Source of the DNA: CAIWHR01 sp963781285
GTDB taxonomy: Bacteria; Pseudomonadota; Gammaproteobacteria; Burkholderiales; Casimicrobiaceae
DNA length: 64,000 nucleotides
Assembly: GCA_963781285.1 (NCBI GenBank)
Contig: CAWAFI010000024.1
Span: forward strand, 62,001 to 126,000
Reading direction: 5' to 3'
Under the pieces are notes generated by a model. The model searched no databases, was not told the DNA's origin, and saw nothing but the letters and a program-made list of their open reading frames with translations. The position numbers and the translations under genes are program-made. This document shows positions 1 through 8,329 of this stretch, piece by piece; position 1 is the first letter of the stretch, and each line of letters begins with the position of its first letter.

Positions 1-332
1 TCTCGATGTCGAGCTGCCGGCCGGAGCGAGCTTCGAGCATCCGCTCCACGCCGGATACAGCGCGTTCGTCTATCCGTTCGAAGGCAGCGTCGAGGTCGGT
101 CCGGCGGGTGCGACGCGCGCGCTTGCGACGCATGACGCCGGCGTTCTGTCCGATGGCGACGGCGTTCGTTCTGACCGCCGGGCCGAGCGGCGCGCGCGTG
201 CTTCTGCTCGCCGGCCGGCCGCTGAACGAACCGGTCGTGCAGTACGGTCCGTTCGTGATGAACACGCGCGAGGAAATCGAGCAGGCGATCCGCGATTACC
301 AGAACGGGGAGCTGACGAAAGCGGCGGCGTGA
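1..332 (+). pseudogene. Pirin-family protein, 3' end only, frameshifted
   Basis: This is the C-terminal cupin part of a pirin-like protein, cut by the window edge. Reading from base 2 gives a cupin-like stretch (LDVELPAGASFEHPL, then AFVYPFEGSVEVG) up to GDGVR near base 168. The family-like continuation LTAGPSGARVLLLAGRPLNE, then QYGPFVMNTREEIEQAIRDY, lies one frame over and runs to the stop at 330-332. One extra T in the TT at 169-170 explains the break. Pirins are iron-binding cupins, some with quercetinase activity; the metal ligands would lie upstream of the window. The break may be a sequence error, because similar one-base insertions occur elsewhere in the window. Confidence 0.8.
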
Positions 333-371
333 GACCGCGGGGCGGCGAGGCACCCGGATCGATGCGGGACG

Positions 372-770
372 CTACGGCGTGATCAGCTCGACGTTCGGGA
401 AGTACGTGCGATAACGCGCGGCGTCGCGGGTGAGCAACGCGAATTGCGCGACCGCGGCGTGCGCGCCCACAAAGAAGTCAGGCAGCACATTGCTCTTGCG
501 TCCGCCGCCGCGCCGATAGCGCAAGAACGCCTTGCCGGCGAGAAAAAGCGCTGCCCGCGGGATCTCGGCCATCATCAGTCGCATTTGCCGGACCGCTGCC
601 TCGAGCGTTTCGAGCGTCCGGAACGCGAGCGAAAGCTCGGCATGGATGACGGGGTTGATCGCGAGCTCGTGGACCTGCGCCTGCGCACGCAACTGCCCGA
701 TAGACCAATCCGCCCAGTCGCGATCGTCTTCGAGTACGTCGATCAGCACGTTGGTGTCGACAAGCAGCAT
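372..770 (-). CDS. vapC: PIN-domain ribonuclease toxin, VapC family
   Basis: The protein is about 132 residues, the normal VapC size. It opens with MLLVDTNVLIDVLEDD, the classic PIN start with the first acidic metal ligand. A central glutamate lies in NPVIHAELS, and the later acidic residues lie in LPDFFVGAHA and LLTRDAARY. PIN toxins cut RNA, usually initiator tRNA or rRNA. The start at 770 was chosen because it overlaps the stop of the upstream antitoxin remnant (TGATG), as is normal in vapBC pairs; an in-frame ATG at 815 would add 15 unlikely residues. Its antitoxin is shortened (see 770-877), so it is unclear how this toxin is neutralised. The PIN assignment is firm; the RNA target cannot be predicted. 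Confidence 0.85.
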   Translation of the reverse strand: MLLVDTNVLIDVLEDDRDWADWSIGQLRAQAQVHELAINPVIHAELSLAFRTLETLEAAVRQMRLMMAEIPRAALFLAGKAFLRYRRGGGRKSNVLPDFFVGAHAAVAQFALLTRDAARYRTYFPNVELITP

Positions 771-877
771 CAGGACTCGCCGCGCAGGAGCTTCATCAAA
801 TCGGTCGTACGCCATTTCACTCCGGCATGGCCGCGTACCGCGTCGAAACGATCCTGGGCGCCCTTGCGCGTGGTCAC
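770..877 (-). pseudogene. Truncated AbrB/MazE-type antitoxin (VapB remnant)
   Basis: An open frame of 35 residues from a GTG at 877 ends in DLMKLLRGES and overlaps the vapC start by one base. The stretch DRFDAVRGHAGVKWRTTDLM matches the toxin-binding C-terminal tail of AbrB-type VapB antitoxins. A full antitoxin would have about 45 more N-terminal residues forming the DNA-binding swapped-hairpin fold. An in-frame stop lies just upstream of this frame, and I see no AbrB N-terminus in any frame back to base 990. It may still bind VapC but should not autoregulate. It is too short to assign with certainty. Confidence 0.55.
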
Positions 878-995
878 GAAGCTCCTCGCCGTGAGGTTCT
901 ATGCCTAGCTCCAGGACTCGACGTATCGCAGCGGCAACGGACGACTGAAGTAATACCTCTGCGTCGTCTTCGAAGCAAGGTAAGATGCCGCCACT

Positions 996-2516
996 TTGTT
1001 CTCGCGACGCTACACCTCGGCCATTCTGCTTGCGCTGCTGCTCATTGCGGTACTTGCGCGCTGGCAGACCTATGACGAGCCGCTCGAACGCGACTTGGCC
1101 ACCTACGCGGTGATCGGCCAGGAGCTCTCCCGCGGGCGGCTACTCTACACTGACCTCTGGGACAACAAGCCGCCTGCCATCTACATTACTTTTCAGTTGG
1201 GGCAAATAGTCGCGGGCGACGGAGCGCCCGGCGTCTATTTTCTGAACGTGTTGGCTGCGGCAGCCGCGTTACTGGGTATTTGGGCCGTCGGCCGTTCTAT
1301 AGGCGGCGATGCTGCCGGCTTGTTCGCCGCCGCTTTTTGGGCTGTGGTGAGTGGCGACTTGGCCCTGCAGGGCAATCAGCCGAACGCCGAACTCTTTATG
1401 AACGCCACGCTGAGTGGATTCTTCGCGCTGGGGTTGAGGCTTCAGGGCAAATCGTCCGATTGGCCGGCAGTCCTTGGGGCAGGCGCACTGCTGGCGCTGG
1501 CGTCGCTCTACAAGCCCATCGCCATCGTATCCGGCGTGGGTTTCGCGGTGGTGCATATTTTGCGACCTCCCGCGGGCACGCGCCGGGCGTTGGCTCAGGT
1601 CGGGCTGCTTGTCGCCGTTGGCGGTGCGGCGTGGGCGGCACTCTTCGGATACTTCGCCAACGTCGGACGGTATCAGGATTTCTGGAACACCGTGTTCCTG
1701 TACAACCGCGCCTATGCGGGCGATGTAATCGGAAACCTCATCAGGGGTCTAACGCCGACATACCTCTTTCCCGGCACTCTGCGTGTGGGCCTGCCGCTGC
1801 TAACACTGACGTGCGTCGGCACGGCGCTGGCGGGTTTCAAAATGCCTTCGCGTGGAAGCCTGATTTTGGCCGCGTGGTTCGTAGCAACGATTATTTCAGT
1901 CGCGCTGCCGGGCCGGTTCCATCCGCATTATTATCAACTCTGGTTGCCTCCGTTATGCGTCGGCGCAGGTTGGGGACTGGCTCGACTAGCCGAGGCTGCC
2001 GGGCCGGCGCGTCGGCAGGTACTCTACCGAGCAGGCGCACTGACGTTGGCCGTGTTGGCGCTCGTGGAACTGCCTAACTATTTTCTGAGTCCACCAGAAT
2101 GGTCGAAATCGAAATACGGGCCGGTCTTTGTGCAGGCCGAGCGCGCGGGCCGAGTCGCTCGCGATCTGCTCGCGCCCGGGGAATCGCTTTATCAATGGGG
2201 TAACGAACCCGGGCTTTACCTCTACGCCAAGCATTCGCCATCGGAAGGCGTGATGTGGATGCGCCAACTCACGTTCGGGCCCTTGGCCGAGGCAGCCAGT
2301 CTTCGGGTGCTGGCCCAATTGCAGGCGGCGCAGCCGGAGCTAGTGATCGTACACACGGGGGTGGGCATGCCCCCGGAACACCCCATCGTGCAATGGATCG
2401 ACGCAAATTACGAGGCGCCGGTGGAACTCGCGGAAATCCCACCATTTCGCTTTCTGGCGCGACGGGGTGGGTCGCTGGAAGCGCGCCTGCACGCCGGCAC
2501 GAGCGTGTCGAAGTAG
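996..2516 (+). CDS. Polytopic membrane glycosyltransferase, PMT/ArnT-like (GT-C fold)
   Basis: This 506-residue protein has about ten hydrophobic segments. After the first one comes an extracytoplasmic-type loop with an acidic pair (DEPLERDLATYAVIGQEL) followed by LLYTDLWDNKPPAIY. The E-R-D and D-N-K-P-P motifs are typical of GT-C enzymes of the PMT/ArnT group, which use polyprenyl-phosphate sugars as donors at the membrane. The start is a TTG at 996, because no ATG or GTG comes before the first membrane helix. The GtrB-like polyprenyl-phosphate glycosyltransferase at 3521-4546, on the other strand, could make its donor. The acceptor is unknown. Confidence 0.75.
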   Translation: MFSRRYTSAILLALLLIAVLARWQTYDEPLERDLATYAVIGQELSRGRLLYTDLWDNKPPAIYITFQLGQIVAGDGAPGVYFLNVLAAAAALLGIWAVGRSIGGDAAGLFAAAFWAVVSGDLALQGNQPNAELFMNATLSGFFALGLRLQGKSSDWPAVLGAGALLALASLYKPIAIVSGVGFAVVHILRPPAGTRRALAQVGLLVAVGGAAWAALFGYFANVGRYQDFWNTVFLYNRAYAGDVIGNLIRGLTPTYLFPGTLRVGLPLLTLTCVGTALAGFKMPSRGSLILAAWFVATIISVALPGRFHPHYYQLWLPPLCVGAGWGLARLAEAAGPARRQVLYRAGALTLAVLALVELPNYFLSPPEWSKSKYGPVFVQAERAGRVARDLLAPGESLYQWGNEPGLYLYAKHSPSEGVMWMRQLTFGPLAEAASLRVLAQLQAAQPELVIVHTGVGMPPEHPIVQWIDANYEAPVELAEIPPFRFLARRGGSLEARLHAGTSVSK

Positions 2517-2668
2517 TACATCCAGCAGAAAACGCGCCCCCGCCGCCGCCGTCTACACCGAGAGGCTCGAAATCCGCGCCCTGGCGTCTCGGATCGATGG
2601 CGACTCCTACGTCGAAGAGGGCCAGGTGGTGCCCAGACCCACCACCCCAGATCGAGCCGGAAACGAAA

Positions 2669-3367
2669 TCACTTCTTGCCGAACACGTAGTATTGCGCGC
2701 CGAACGGCAACCAACCGAGAACGCCTTCCAGACCTCGTAGCCACCGCAAAGCTCTCGGGAAGAAGACGCGATATCTGACTCGCGATCGATGGAAACCGGC
2801 CGAAGCGAGGTTCGCCTGGAGCGTCCTGGCTGGGATGAGTACCGCGTTCGCGTCGAAGCTGCAGGTGTTTACCGCCCGAACGGTGAGCGGATTGAGTGGG
2901 TTGTGCTCGTAGATCAGTACCCACCCGCCAGGCTTCAGCACGCGATGAATTTCCTCGAACAGGTGTTGATGTTCCGCGATGGAGATGTGGTGAAACACGC
3001 ACGCTGCAAACGCACAGTCGAATGCGGCCTCCGCGAAGGGGAGGTGAATGCCATCGAAGGCGACGAAGCGTGCCTGCGTCGGAAATCGAAAGACGCCGAT
3101 TTCCAGGCTCTCCAACGACACATCCACGCAGCTCAAGTGAGCGTCGGGAAAGTACTTTTTGAAGAATGGGACAGACGTTCCGATGCCAGCTCCGAAATCA
3201 AGGAACTGCCCACCTTCAGAATCGGTCTCTTCGCGGCTTAGCAGCGCCTTAAGGTCTCTCATCTTGTACTCGGCGAAGTATTCATGAGCTTCGCCGGATA
3301 GCGCGATATTCGCTTGGTGCAGCGATCTGTAGGCGTCGGCAAACTTGTCGAACTCAGTACGTTCCAT
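2669..3367 (-). CDS. Class I SAM-dependent methyltransferase
   Basis: This is a 232-residue protein. The SAM-binding motif I is FLDFGAGIGTSVPFFKKYF, near residue 60. An acidic motif II follows in LSCVDVSLESL, then FDCAFAACVFHHIS, and the post-motif HRVLKPGGWVLIYEHNP is typical of the Methyltransf_11 group. The last about 40 residues are basic and aromatic. It lies between two polysaccharide-type glycosyltransferases, so a sugar or lipid-linked glycan substrate is plausible, but nothing in the sequence identifies it. The start is the ATG at 3367. Confidence 0.8.
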   Translation of the reverse strand: MERTEFDKFADAYRSLHQANIALSGEAHEYFAEYKMRDLKALLSREETDSEGGQFLDFGAGIGTSVPFFKKYFPDAHLSCVDVSLESLEIGVFRFPTQARFVAFDGIHLPFAEAAFDCAFAACVFHHISIAEHQHLFEEIHRVLKPGGWVLIYEHNPLNPLTVRAVNTCSFDANAVLIPARTLQANLASAGFHRSRVRYRVFFPRALRWLRGLEGVLGWLPFGAQYYVFGKK

Positions 3368-3487
3368 CGCGAGTGTGACTGAAAGCTATCTCAAGATCGT
3401 GGCGAGCGCTACCGAGTGGTTCGTTGGAAGTACTACACTTCAAATCGTCTTAGCATCGCGCAGCTTGCTTCGATCAAGATGCTGTTC

Positions 3488-3521
3488 AGGCGGCTTTGCG
3501 AGCGTAGGCGGCTTTGCGAGC
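3488..3521. repeat. Short tandem duplication, two 16-bp copies
   Basis: The 16 bases aggcggctttgcgagc occur at 3488-3503 and again at 3506-3521, a period of 18 bases. The second copy reaches the stop codon of the glycosyltransferase at 3521. It looks like a recent slippage duplication in an otherwise featureless 150-base gap. Confidence 0.7.
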
Positions 3522-4546
3522 TAATCGGTAGTGGCCAGCGAAGTGTTGCCCATCGTGTCTGTTCCTTGATGGGCGAATGGAGCTGCAGGTGAGTCCTCAC
3601 CAAAAACTTGTTCAACGAAAAACCGGGGTCGAGACTTTGCCTCTATATAAAGCTTGCCCAGATATTCTCCGATAACTCCGAGCGCAAGCAGTTGCACACC
3701 GCCGAGGAAATACATGGGCAGGACTACTGATGCCCATCCGGGTATCGCTCTATCAGTGAAGAGAGCGGCCCACAACGCCCACCCAGTTACCCCCATAGCG
3801 CCGATAAAGACTACGAGCCCAAGAAGACTAATGAGCCGCAGTGGAAAGACCGAGAACGAGGTGATGGCGTCCAACGCGAGCCCGAGCATTTTCCGCAGAG
3901 GGTATTTCGACTCACCTGCGAAACGGGCATTGCGCTCATACTCCACGACTGCCGACCGGAATCCGATCAACGGAATGATGCCTCGCAGATATAGGTTAAC
4001 CTCTCGATAATCCTTGAGCGACTCCACGACACGCCTGCTCAACAGGCGATAGTCTGCGTGATTGTGTATCGTCTGTGCGCCTAAGCTCTTCATGAGGTGA
4101 TAAAAGCTTTCGGCAGCAATCCTCTTGAGGGAGCTGTCCGCATCGCGCCGCTTCCGCACACCGTAGACAACATCGCATCCATCTCGGAAGTGATCGAGCA
4201 TCGCTTCGATGGCTTCGATGTCGTCTTGCAGGTCCGCATCGATACTGACGACGGCATCGCCGGCTGCGGAGAGCAATCCTGCGAGCAACGCGTTCTGATG
4301 GCCGCAGTTGCGCGAAAGCTTCACGCCCACAACGGGCAGACGCGCACGCACAAGATCCAAAATGATCGTCCAGGTGGCGTCGCGGCTCCCGTCGTCTACG
4401 AGATAGATCCTGCTTTCCGCTGCAACCTTCCCGGCAGCGTGCAGCCGCGCGAGCAACCCCACGAGACGCTTGCAGGTCTCTGGCAAGACTTCCTGCTCGT
4501 CGCGGCAGGGGACCACGATCGCGAGACGGGTTGAAGAATGGGGCAT
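3521..4546 (-). CDS. GtrB-like family 2 glycosyltransferase with C-terminal membrane helices
   Basis: The protein is 341 residues from the ATG at 4546; three more residues are possible from 4555. The GT2 domain starts LAIVVPCRDEQEVLPETC and has the nucleotide/metal motifs YLVDDGSRDATW and VSIDADLQDD. The DADLQDD form is typical of the DPM1/GtrB/ArnC group, which transfers sugar from a nucleotide to polyprenyl phosphate. Two hydrophobic segments (LISLLGLVVFIGAMGVTGW and the VVLPMYFLGGVQLLALGVIG region) anchor the C-terminus, followed by GEYLGKLYIEAKSRP, common in this group. It probably charges undecaprenyl phosphate for a GT-C enzyme such as the one at 996-2516. Confidence 0.85.
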   Translation of the reverse strand: MPHSSTRLAIVVPCRDEQEVLPETCKRLVGLLARLHAAGKVAAESRIYLVDDGSRDATWTIILDLVRARLPVVGVKLSRNCGHQNALLAGLLSAAGDAVVSIDADLQDDIEAIEAMLDHFRDGCDVVYGVRKRRDADSSLKRIAAESFYHLMKSLGAQTIHNHADYRLLSRRVVESLKDYREVNLYLRGIIPLIGFRSAVVEYERNARFAGESKYPLRKMLGLALDAITSFSVFPLRLISLLGLVVFIGAMGVTGWALWAALFTDRAIPGWASVVLPMYFLGGVQLLALGVIGEYLGKLYIEAKSRPRFFVEQVFGEDSPAAPFAHQGTDTMGNTSLATTD

Positions 4547-4964
4547 GACTATCAACTAGCAGTGTCCGGACGTAGACGGCGCCAAGGGCGCCACGCTACC
4601 GTCAGTGAACCGCCCCATCGACGATCTCGAGGAGGCGGTGGAACGTTCCGACTAATTCTAGGGGATCTGACCCCGAACTCGGCTCAGCGGCGCTCCGAGC
4701 AAACGACGGGGTTTGACAAGACACCATTGCCTGTCAAGAGCCTAGAGTTGATCGCACCAGACGCTGCGCATAATACCTGTGCCAAGTGCCTATTTTCTTA
4801 GCCGGTTCCGCGCGACCCGGGCAAAGGTGCGCGCGAGGGATGCGCTAGCCGGCGGCGGAGAGCCGCTCGCGACACGCGCGAACGGAGCATCGGGAGCCCT
4901 GCTGCTGCCTCGCTCCAATCCACTGCCCTCCGCACACGTCCTTGGACGCTCCCGAGCTCCTGAA
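4547..4964. other. Intergenic stretch, no gene seen
   Basis: About 420 bases lie between the glycosyltransferase start and the tRNA terminator. No open frame here has recognisable protein features. One short perfect palindrome-like motif (ggggatctgacccc) is near 4660-4673, with no assigned role. The promoter of the minus-strand glycosyltransferase should be here, but I see no clear -35/-10 pair. Confidence 0.5.
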
Positions 4965-4996
4965 AACGAAAAGGCCGACGGAGCGCGTCGGCCTTC
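4965..4996 (-). terminator. Rho-independent terminator of the tRNA-Ala gene
   Basis: Read on the minus strand, a GC-rich hairpin (aaggccgacg paired with cgtcggcctt, 4971-4995) is followed by a T-rich tail, with cgttttc just beyond the stem. It starts 8 bases past the tRNA 3' end, which fits a terminator for that transcript. Confidence 0.75.
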
Positions 4997-5002
4997 GGGA
5001 AT

Positions 5003-5078
<76 letters not shown>

Positions 5079-5203
5079 GAAAAGGGCAGAATTATAGCGG
5101 GGACCTCCCCTTTCCGTAAACTCGAGGTCCGACCTGCGCGAACGGGGTGGAAATCCACGCGCCCGGCACCACGTATGCTTCCCGGCCCATCGAAAGCATC
5201 TCC

Positions 5204-6130
5204 GTGAGCCACCTGATCGACCTCATCCAGCAGTACGGTCTCCTGTTCGTGTTCGGTAACGTGCTGGCATTGCAGAGCGGGCTGCCGGTGCCCGCCTATC
5301 CGACGCTGATCGTGACCGGTGCACTCGCAGCGCGCGGCGGGTATTCGCTGCCGGCGCTCCTCGCTACGGCCGTCACGGCATCGCTGATTGCGGATATCTG
5401 CTGGTACCTGACCGGCCGACGTCTGGGTGGGTCGGTGTTGAAAACGCTGTGCCGCATCTCGCTGTCGCCGGATTCGTGCGTGCGGCAGACCGAGGCGATT
5501 TTCACGCGCTGGGGTGCGTCATCGCTGATGGTCGCCAAGTTCATCCCGGGGTTCGCGTCGGTGGCGACGGCAATGGCGGGCATCGTCCGTCTGTCGCCCT
5601 GGCGCTTCGTGCTGTTCGACGCGATCGGCGCCGCGTTGTGGTCGGGCGTGGCCATCATGCTGGGCTGGCTCTTCCGCGACGCGGTCAACGACGTTCTGGC
5701 CGTGTTCGAGGCGATGGGCAAGGCCGGCATCGTGCTGATCATCGTTGGCTTTGTCGCGTACGCCGTGTGGAAATGGGTGCAGCGGCGGCGATTCATCCGT
5801 CAGCTCCGCATGGATCGCGTGACGGTGGAAGAGTTGCGCGAACTCGCGGCGCTGGGTCGCGCTACGATGGTGCTCGACGTGCGTTCGCCGCTGTCGCAGG
5901 CGGTCACCGGGCGGATTCCGGGCGCGGTGACCGTCGACGCAACGAATCTCAGGGTCGATCTCCTTGCCATCCAGCCCGAGACCGAGGTCGTCGTCTATTG
6001 CGCATGCCCGAACGAGGCGACCGCAGCCAAGGTGGCGAAGGCGCTGGTGCAGCACGGCTTCAAGCGCGTGCGGCCGCTCGCGGGCGGCATCGACGCGTGG
6101 ATTGCCGCCGGCTACGAAGTCGAGCGCTGA
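5204..6130 (+). CDS. DedA-family membrane protein fused to a rhodanese domain
   Basis: From the GTG at 5204 the protein has 308 residues; a GTG at 5147 would add 19. The first about 180 residues are a DedA/VTT domain: the re-entrant segment SGLPVPAYPTLIVTGALAA, then F-x-R-W-G (FTRWGASSLMVAKFIPG), then membrane helices. After a basic linker (WKWVQRRRFIRQLRMDR) comes a rhodanese-like domain with VLDVRSPLSQAVTGRIPGA and VVYCACPNEATAAKVAKAL, where the cysteine of CACPNEA is the predicted active site. DedA proteins are linked to undecaprenyl-phosphate or phospholipid flipping and to proton-dependent physiology. DedA-rhodanese fusions are a known architecture, but their joint function is unclear. 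Confidence 0.88.
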   Translation: MSHLIDLIQQYGLLFVFGNVLALQSGLPVPAYPTLIVTGALAARGGYSLPALLATAVTASLIADICWYLTGRRLGGSVLKTLCRISLSPDSCVRQTEAIFTRWGASSLMVAKFIPGFASVATAMAGIVRLSPWRFVLFDAIGAALWSGVAIMLGWLFRDAVNDVLAVFEAMGKAGIVLIIVGFVAYAVWKWVQRRRFIRQLRMDRVTVEELRELAALGRATMVLDVRSPLSQAVTGRIPGAVTVDATNLRVDLLAIQPETEVVVYCACPNEATAAKVAKALVQHGFKRVRPLAGGIDAWIAAGYEVER

Positions 6131-6271
6131 GCCCCGCGCGTCGCGCGCTTGAAGTCGCGTCCGCTCCCGCATCGGGTGATTGGTCTTGGCAGGTGGTGCG
6201 CCAGGGCGCAAAATCCGCGGTAATGTCCGCGCGGCCCGGAATCTCCCGAGCAGCGCCGGATTGGGATCGAC

Positions 6272-7199
6272 ATGGAAAACAGGGTCTGGCGCTCGATATT
6301 TCGCCGGTGCGCGTTGGCAGTGGCCGTGACCGCGGCCTTGGGCGGTTGCGCGACGCCACCTGCCCCGCCGGCGCCCGCACCGATCGCCACCGAAACACGC
6401 CCGGCGGGAGTTCCCGTCGAACCGCCGCCTGCGCCGGTCGAGATCTCGCCGGCGGCGTCGAAGGCGCAGGCGCAGAAGCTCGCGATCGAGGCGGTGGAAC
6501 AACTGCAGAGCGGCGACGAAGCGTCGGCGCGCGTGACGCTGGAGCGGGCGCTGACACTCGATTCCGGCAATGAACTCGCGCGCAAGCTCAACGATCAGAT
6601 CAAAGCCGACGCGCAGAAGGAGCTGGGGCCGACGTTCTTCCGCTACACGGTGCAGCGCGACGATTCGCTGTCGAAGCTCGCGCAGCAATATCTCGGTGAC
6701 CGTTTTCGCTTCTACATCCTCGCCAAGTACAACGAGATGCCGAACCCGAGCCGGCTGGCGGCAGGGCAGGTCATCAAGATTCCAGGCCGTGCGCCGGTGG
6801 CGGCGAAGCCCGGCGATGTCGTCGAGGCGGTGGCAAGACCTGCCGCCGGCGAGAGCGATTCGAAGGCTGCGCGATGAAGTGGCCGACGCGCTGCGCAAGG
6901 GCAGGGAACTGGAGGCGGCCGGCAACCTCGAGGGCGCCTACGCCGCATACAACGATGCCGTGACGCGTTTCCCGACAAATCCCGAGGTCGTCGGTCGCCG
7001 CAATGCCGCGCGTGCGGCGCTCATCCAGTTCTACGATCGCGAAGGAACACAGGCGTTCCAGCGCCAGAACCTCGCACTGGCGATCACCAAGTGGGACCGT
7101 ATCCTCGAAATCGATCCAGCCAACAAGAAGGCGAAACTCGAGCGCGAGCGCGCGGTCGATCTGCAGAAGAGGATGAGCGAGAAGTTCGGCGCAAAGTAA
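6272..7199 (+). pseudogene. LysM/TPR lipoprotein, frameshifted
   Basis: A lipoprotein signal (VAVTAALGGC, lipidated Cys26) opens the frame. A proline-rich linker, a short TPR-like helical region and a LysM domain (FRYTVQRDDSLSKLAQQYLG to GQVIKIPG, residues 123-172) follow. That frame stops at 6877, but its natural continuation lies one frame over: LRDEVADALRKGRELEAAG onward, a TPR region ending MSEKFGAK. Dropping one G of the GG at 6865-6866 rejoins them as one protein of about 308 residues. LysM suggests peptidoglycan contact at the outer membrane. The minus-strand neighbour at 7266-8247 has the same lipoprotein-TPR layout. The break is either a sequence error or a real mutation. Confidence 0.75.
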
Positions 7200-7265
7200 G
7201 GCGACGCTAGCGCACGCCGATCGGACGCGCTCGCGTCCGTGACTTGCTGACGGACAAGATCCGGT

Positions 7266-8247
7266 TCACTTGCGCTGCGCATCGCGCCCGATGCGCTGCA
7301 GCTTCTCCTGCGCGAGGCGAGCTTCGCGCAACCGTTCCGACGCCTTGAGATTGTTCGGGTCGTAGCGCAGGCTCGTCTCCCACTGCTGGATGGCGAGCGC
7401 CGTGTCCGAGCGGAAGGCCCGCGCCCCTTTCTCGAAATACTCGACGGACAGCGCTTTGCGCAACGCCTGCATCCGCACGGTCCATTGGGCTGGGGTGTCG
7501 CCGCGCAACGCCACCGCCTGCTCGTAGAGGGCGAGCGCCGCTTCGCGGTCGCCCTTGGCCTCGACCTCCATTCCGCGTTCGTAGACGGTTGCGCCGATGC
7601 GTTGCCGCGCCGCCCGATCCTTCGGGTTCGCGTCCACGTAGGCGCGCAGTTCCCGGGTCCCGCCGGCGACGTCGCCGGCCTTGAACATTTCGAGGCCCTG
7701 CTCCAGATCGTACCCGTTGCTCGAGTCCGGGGGCGGCGCCGTTACCGTGGGGCGCGGTACGGTAGGGAGATGCAAGATCGTCCAGCCGGAATTTGCTGGC
7801 ACGCGCACCCTGCGTGCGCGCCATCTTCTGTCGCTCGATCTCGCGCAGCGCTTTTGCCGCTTCCGCGTTCTGGGGATCGAGGGCGAGCACGCGCAGCATC
7901 GCCTGCGCCGCGCGCTCGTTGTCGCCCGCACGCTGGAGAGCGGCGCCCGCCTGCAGATTCTCCGCCACACCGCGGCGGATCGCGGCTCGCGCAGCGTCGA
8001 GCTCACGCCTAAACGCGAGGTCGTCCGGGGCGAGGATCGTCAGGATCTGCCATTGCGTCTCGGCCGCGGCAAGATCGCCGGCTGCCTTGTATTGCAGCGC
8101 GAACTTACGGTGACTCGCGATGGCCGATTCGTGCGGCGTCTCGAAGTCACCGGCGGACCCGATCGCGGCGACCGGCGCATCCGGCGTCACGGGCAATTGG
8201 GTGCACGCGGCCAGAACGACGATGCTGCACAGCCACAGCCTGCGCAT
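7266..8247 (-). pseudogene. TPR-repeat lipoprotein, frameshifted
   Basis: From the ATG at 8247, a lipobox (SIVVLAAC, Cys15) is followed by TPR units such as HRKFALQYKAAGDLAAAETQ and NERAAQAMLRVLALDPQNAE. The frame is lost near 7729. The TPR series continues one frame over (NGYDLEQGLEMFKAGDVAGG, later ALAIQQWETSLRYDPNNLKA) to the stop at 7266. One extra C in a run of five Cs (7729-7733 on the plus strand) explains the shift; corrected, the protein has about 326 residues. It is probably an outer-membrane scaffold acting with the kinase and deacetylase genes just upstream, which is inferred only from position. Confidence 0.75.
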
Positions 8248-8329
8248 CCGCGTGCCGGTAACCCAGGAGTCTGGCCTCCATCGCTTTTTGCCCTGGCAAC
8301 CCATACGTGAGGAAAGGCCCGACAGGCTC

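Noticed and set aside
905..994. A 29-codon minus-strand frame with a GTG start between the VapC remnant and the sugar transferase
   Set aside because: It lacks a ribosome site, overlaps only intergenic DNA and has no recognisable motif; chance open frames of this length are common.
4967..4995. Possible attachment site next to the tRNA
   Set aside because: The inverted repeat is followed by a T run and fits a terminator; there is no integrase and no copy of the tRNA 3' end nearby.
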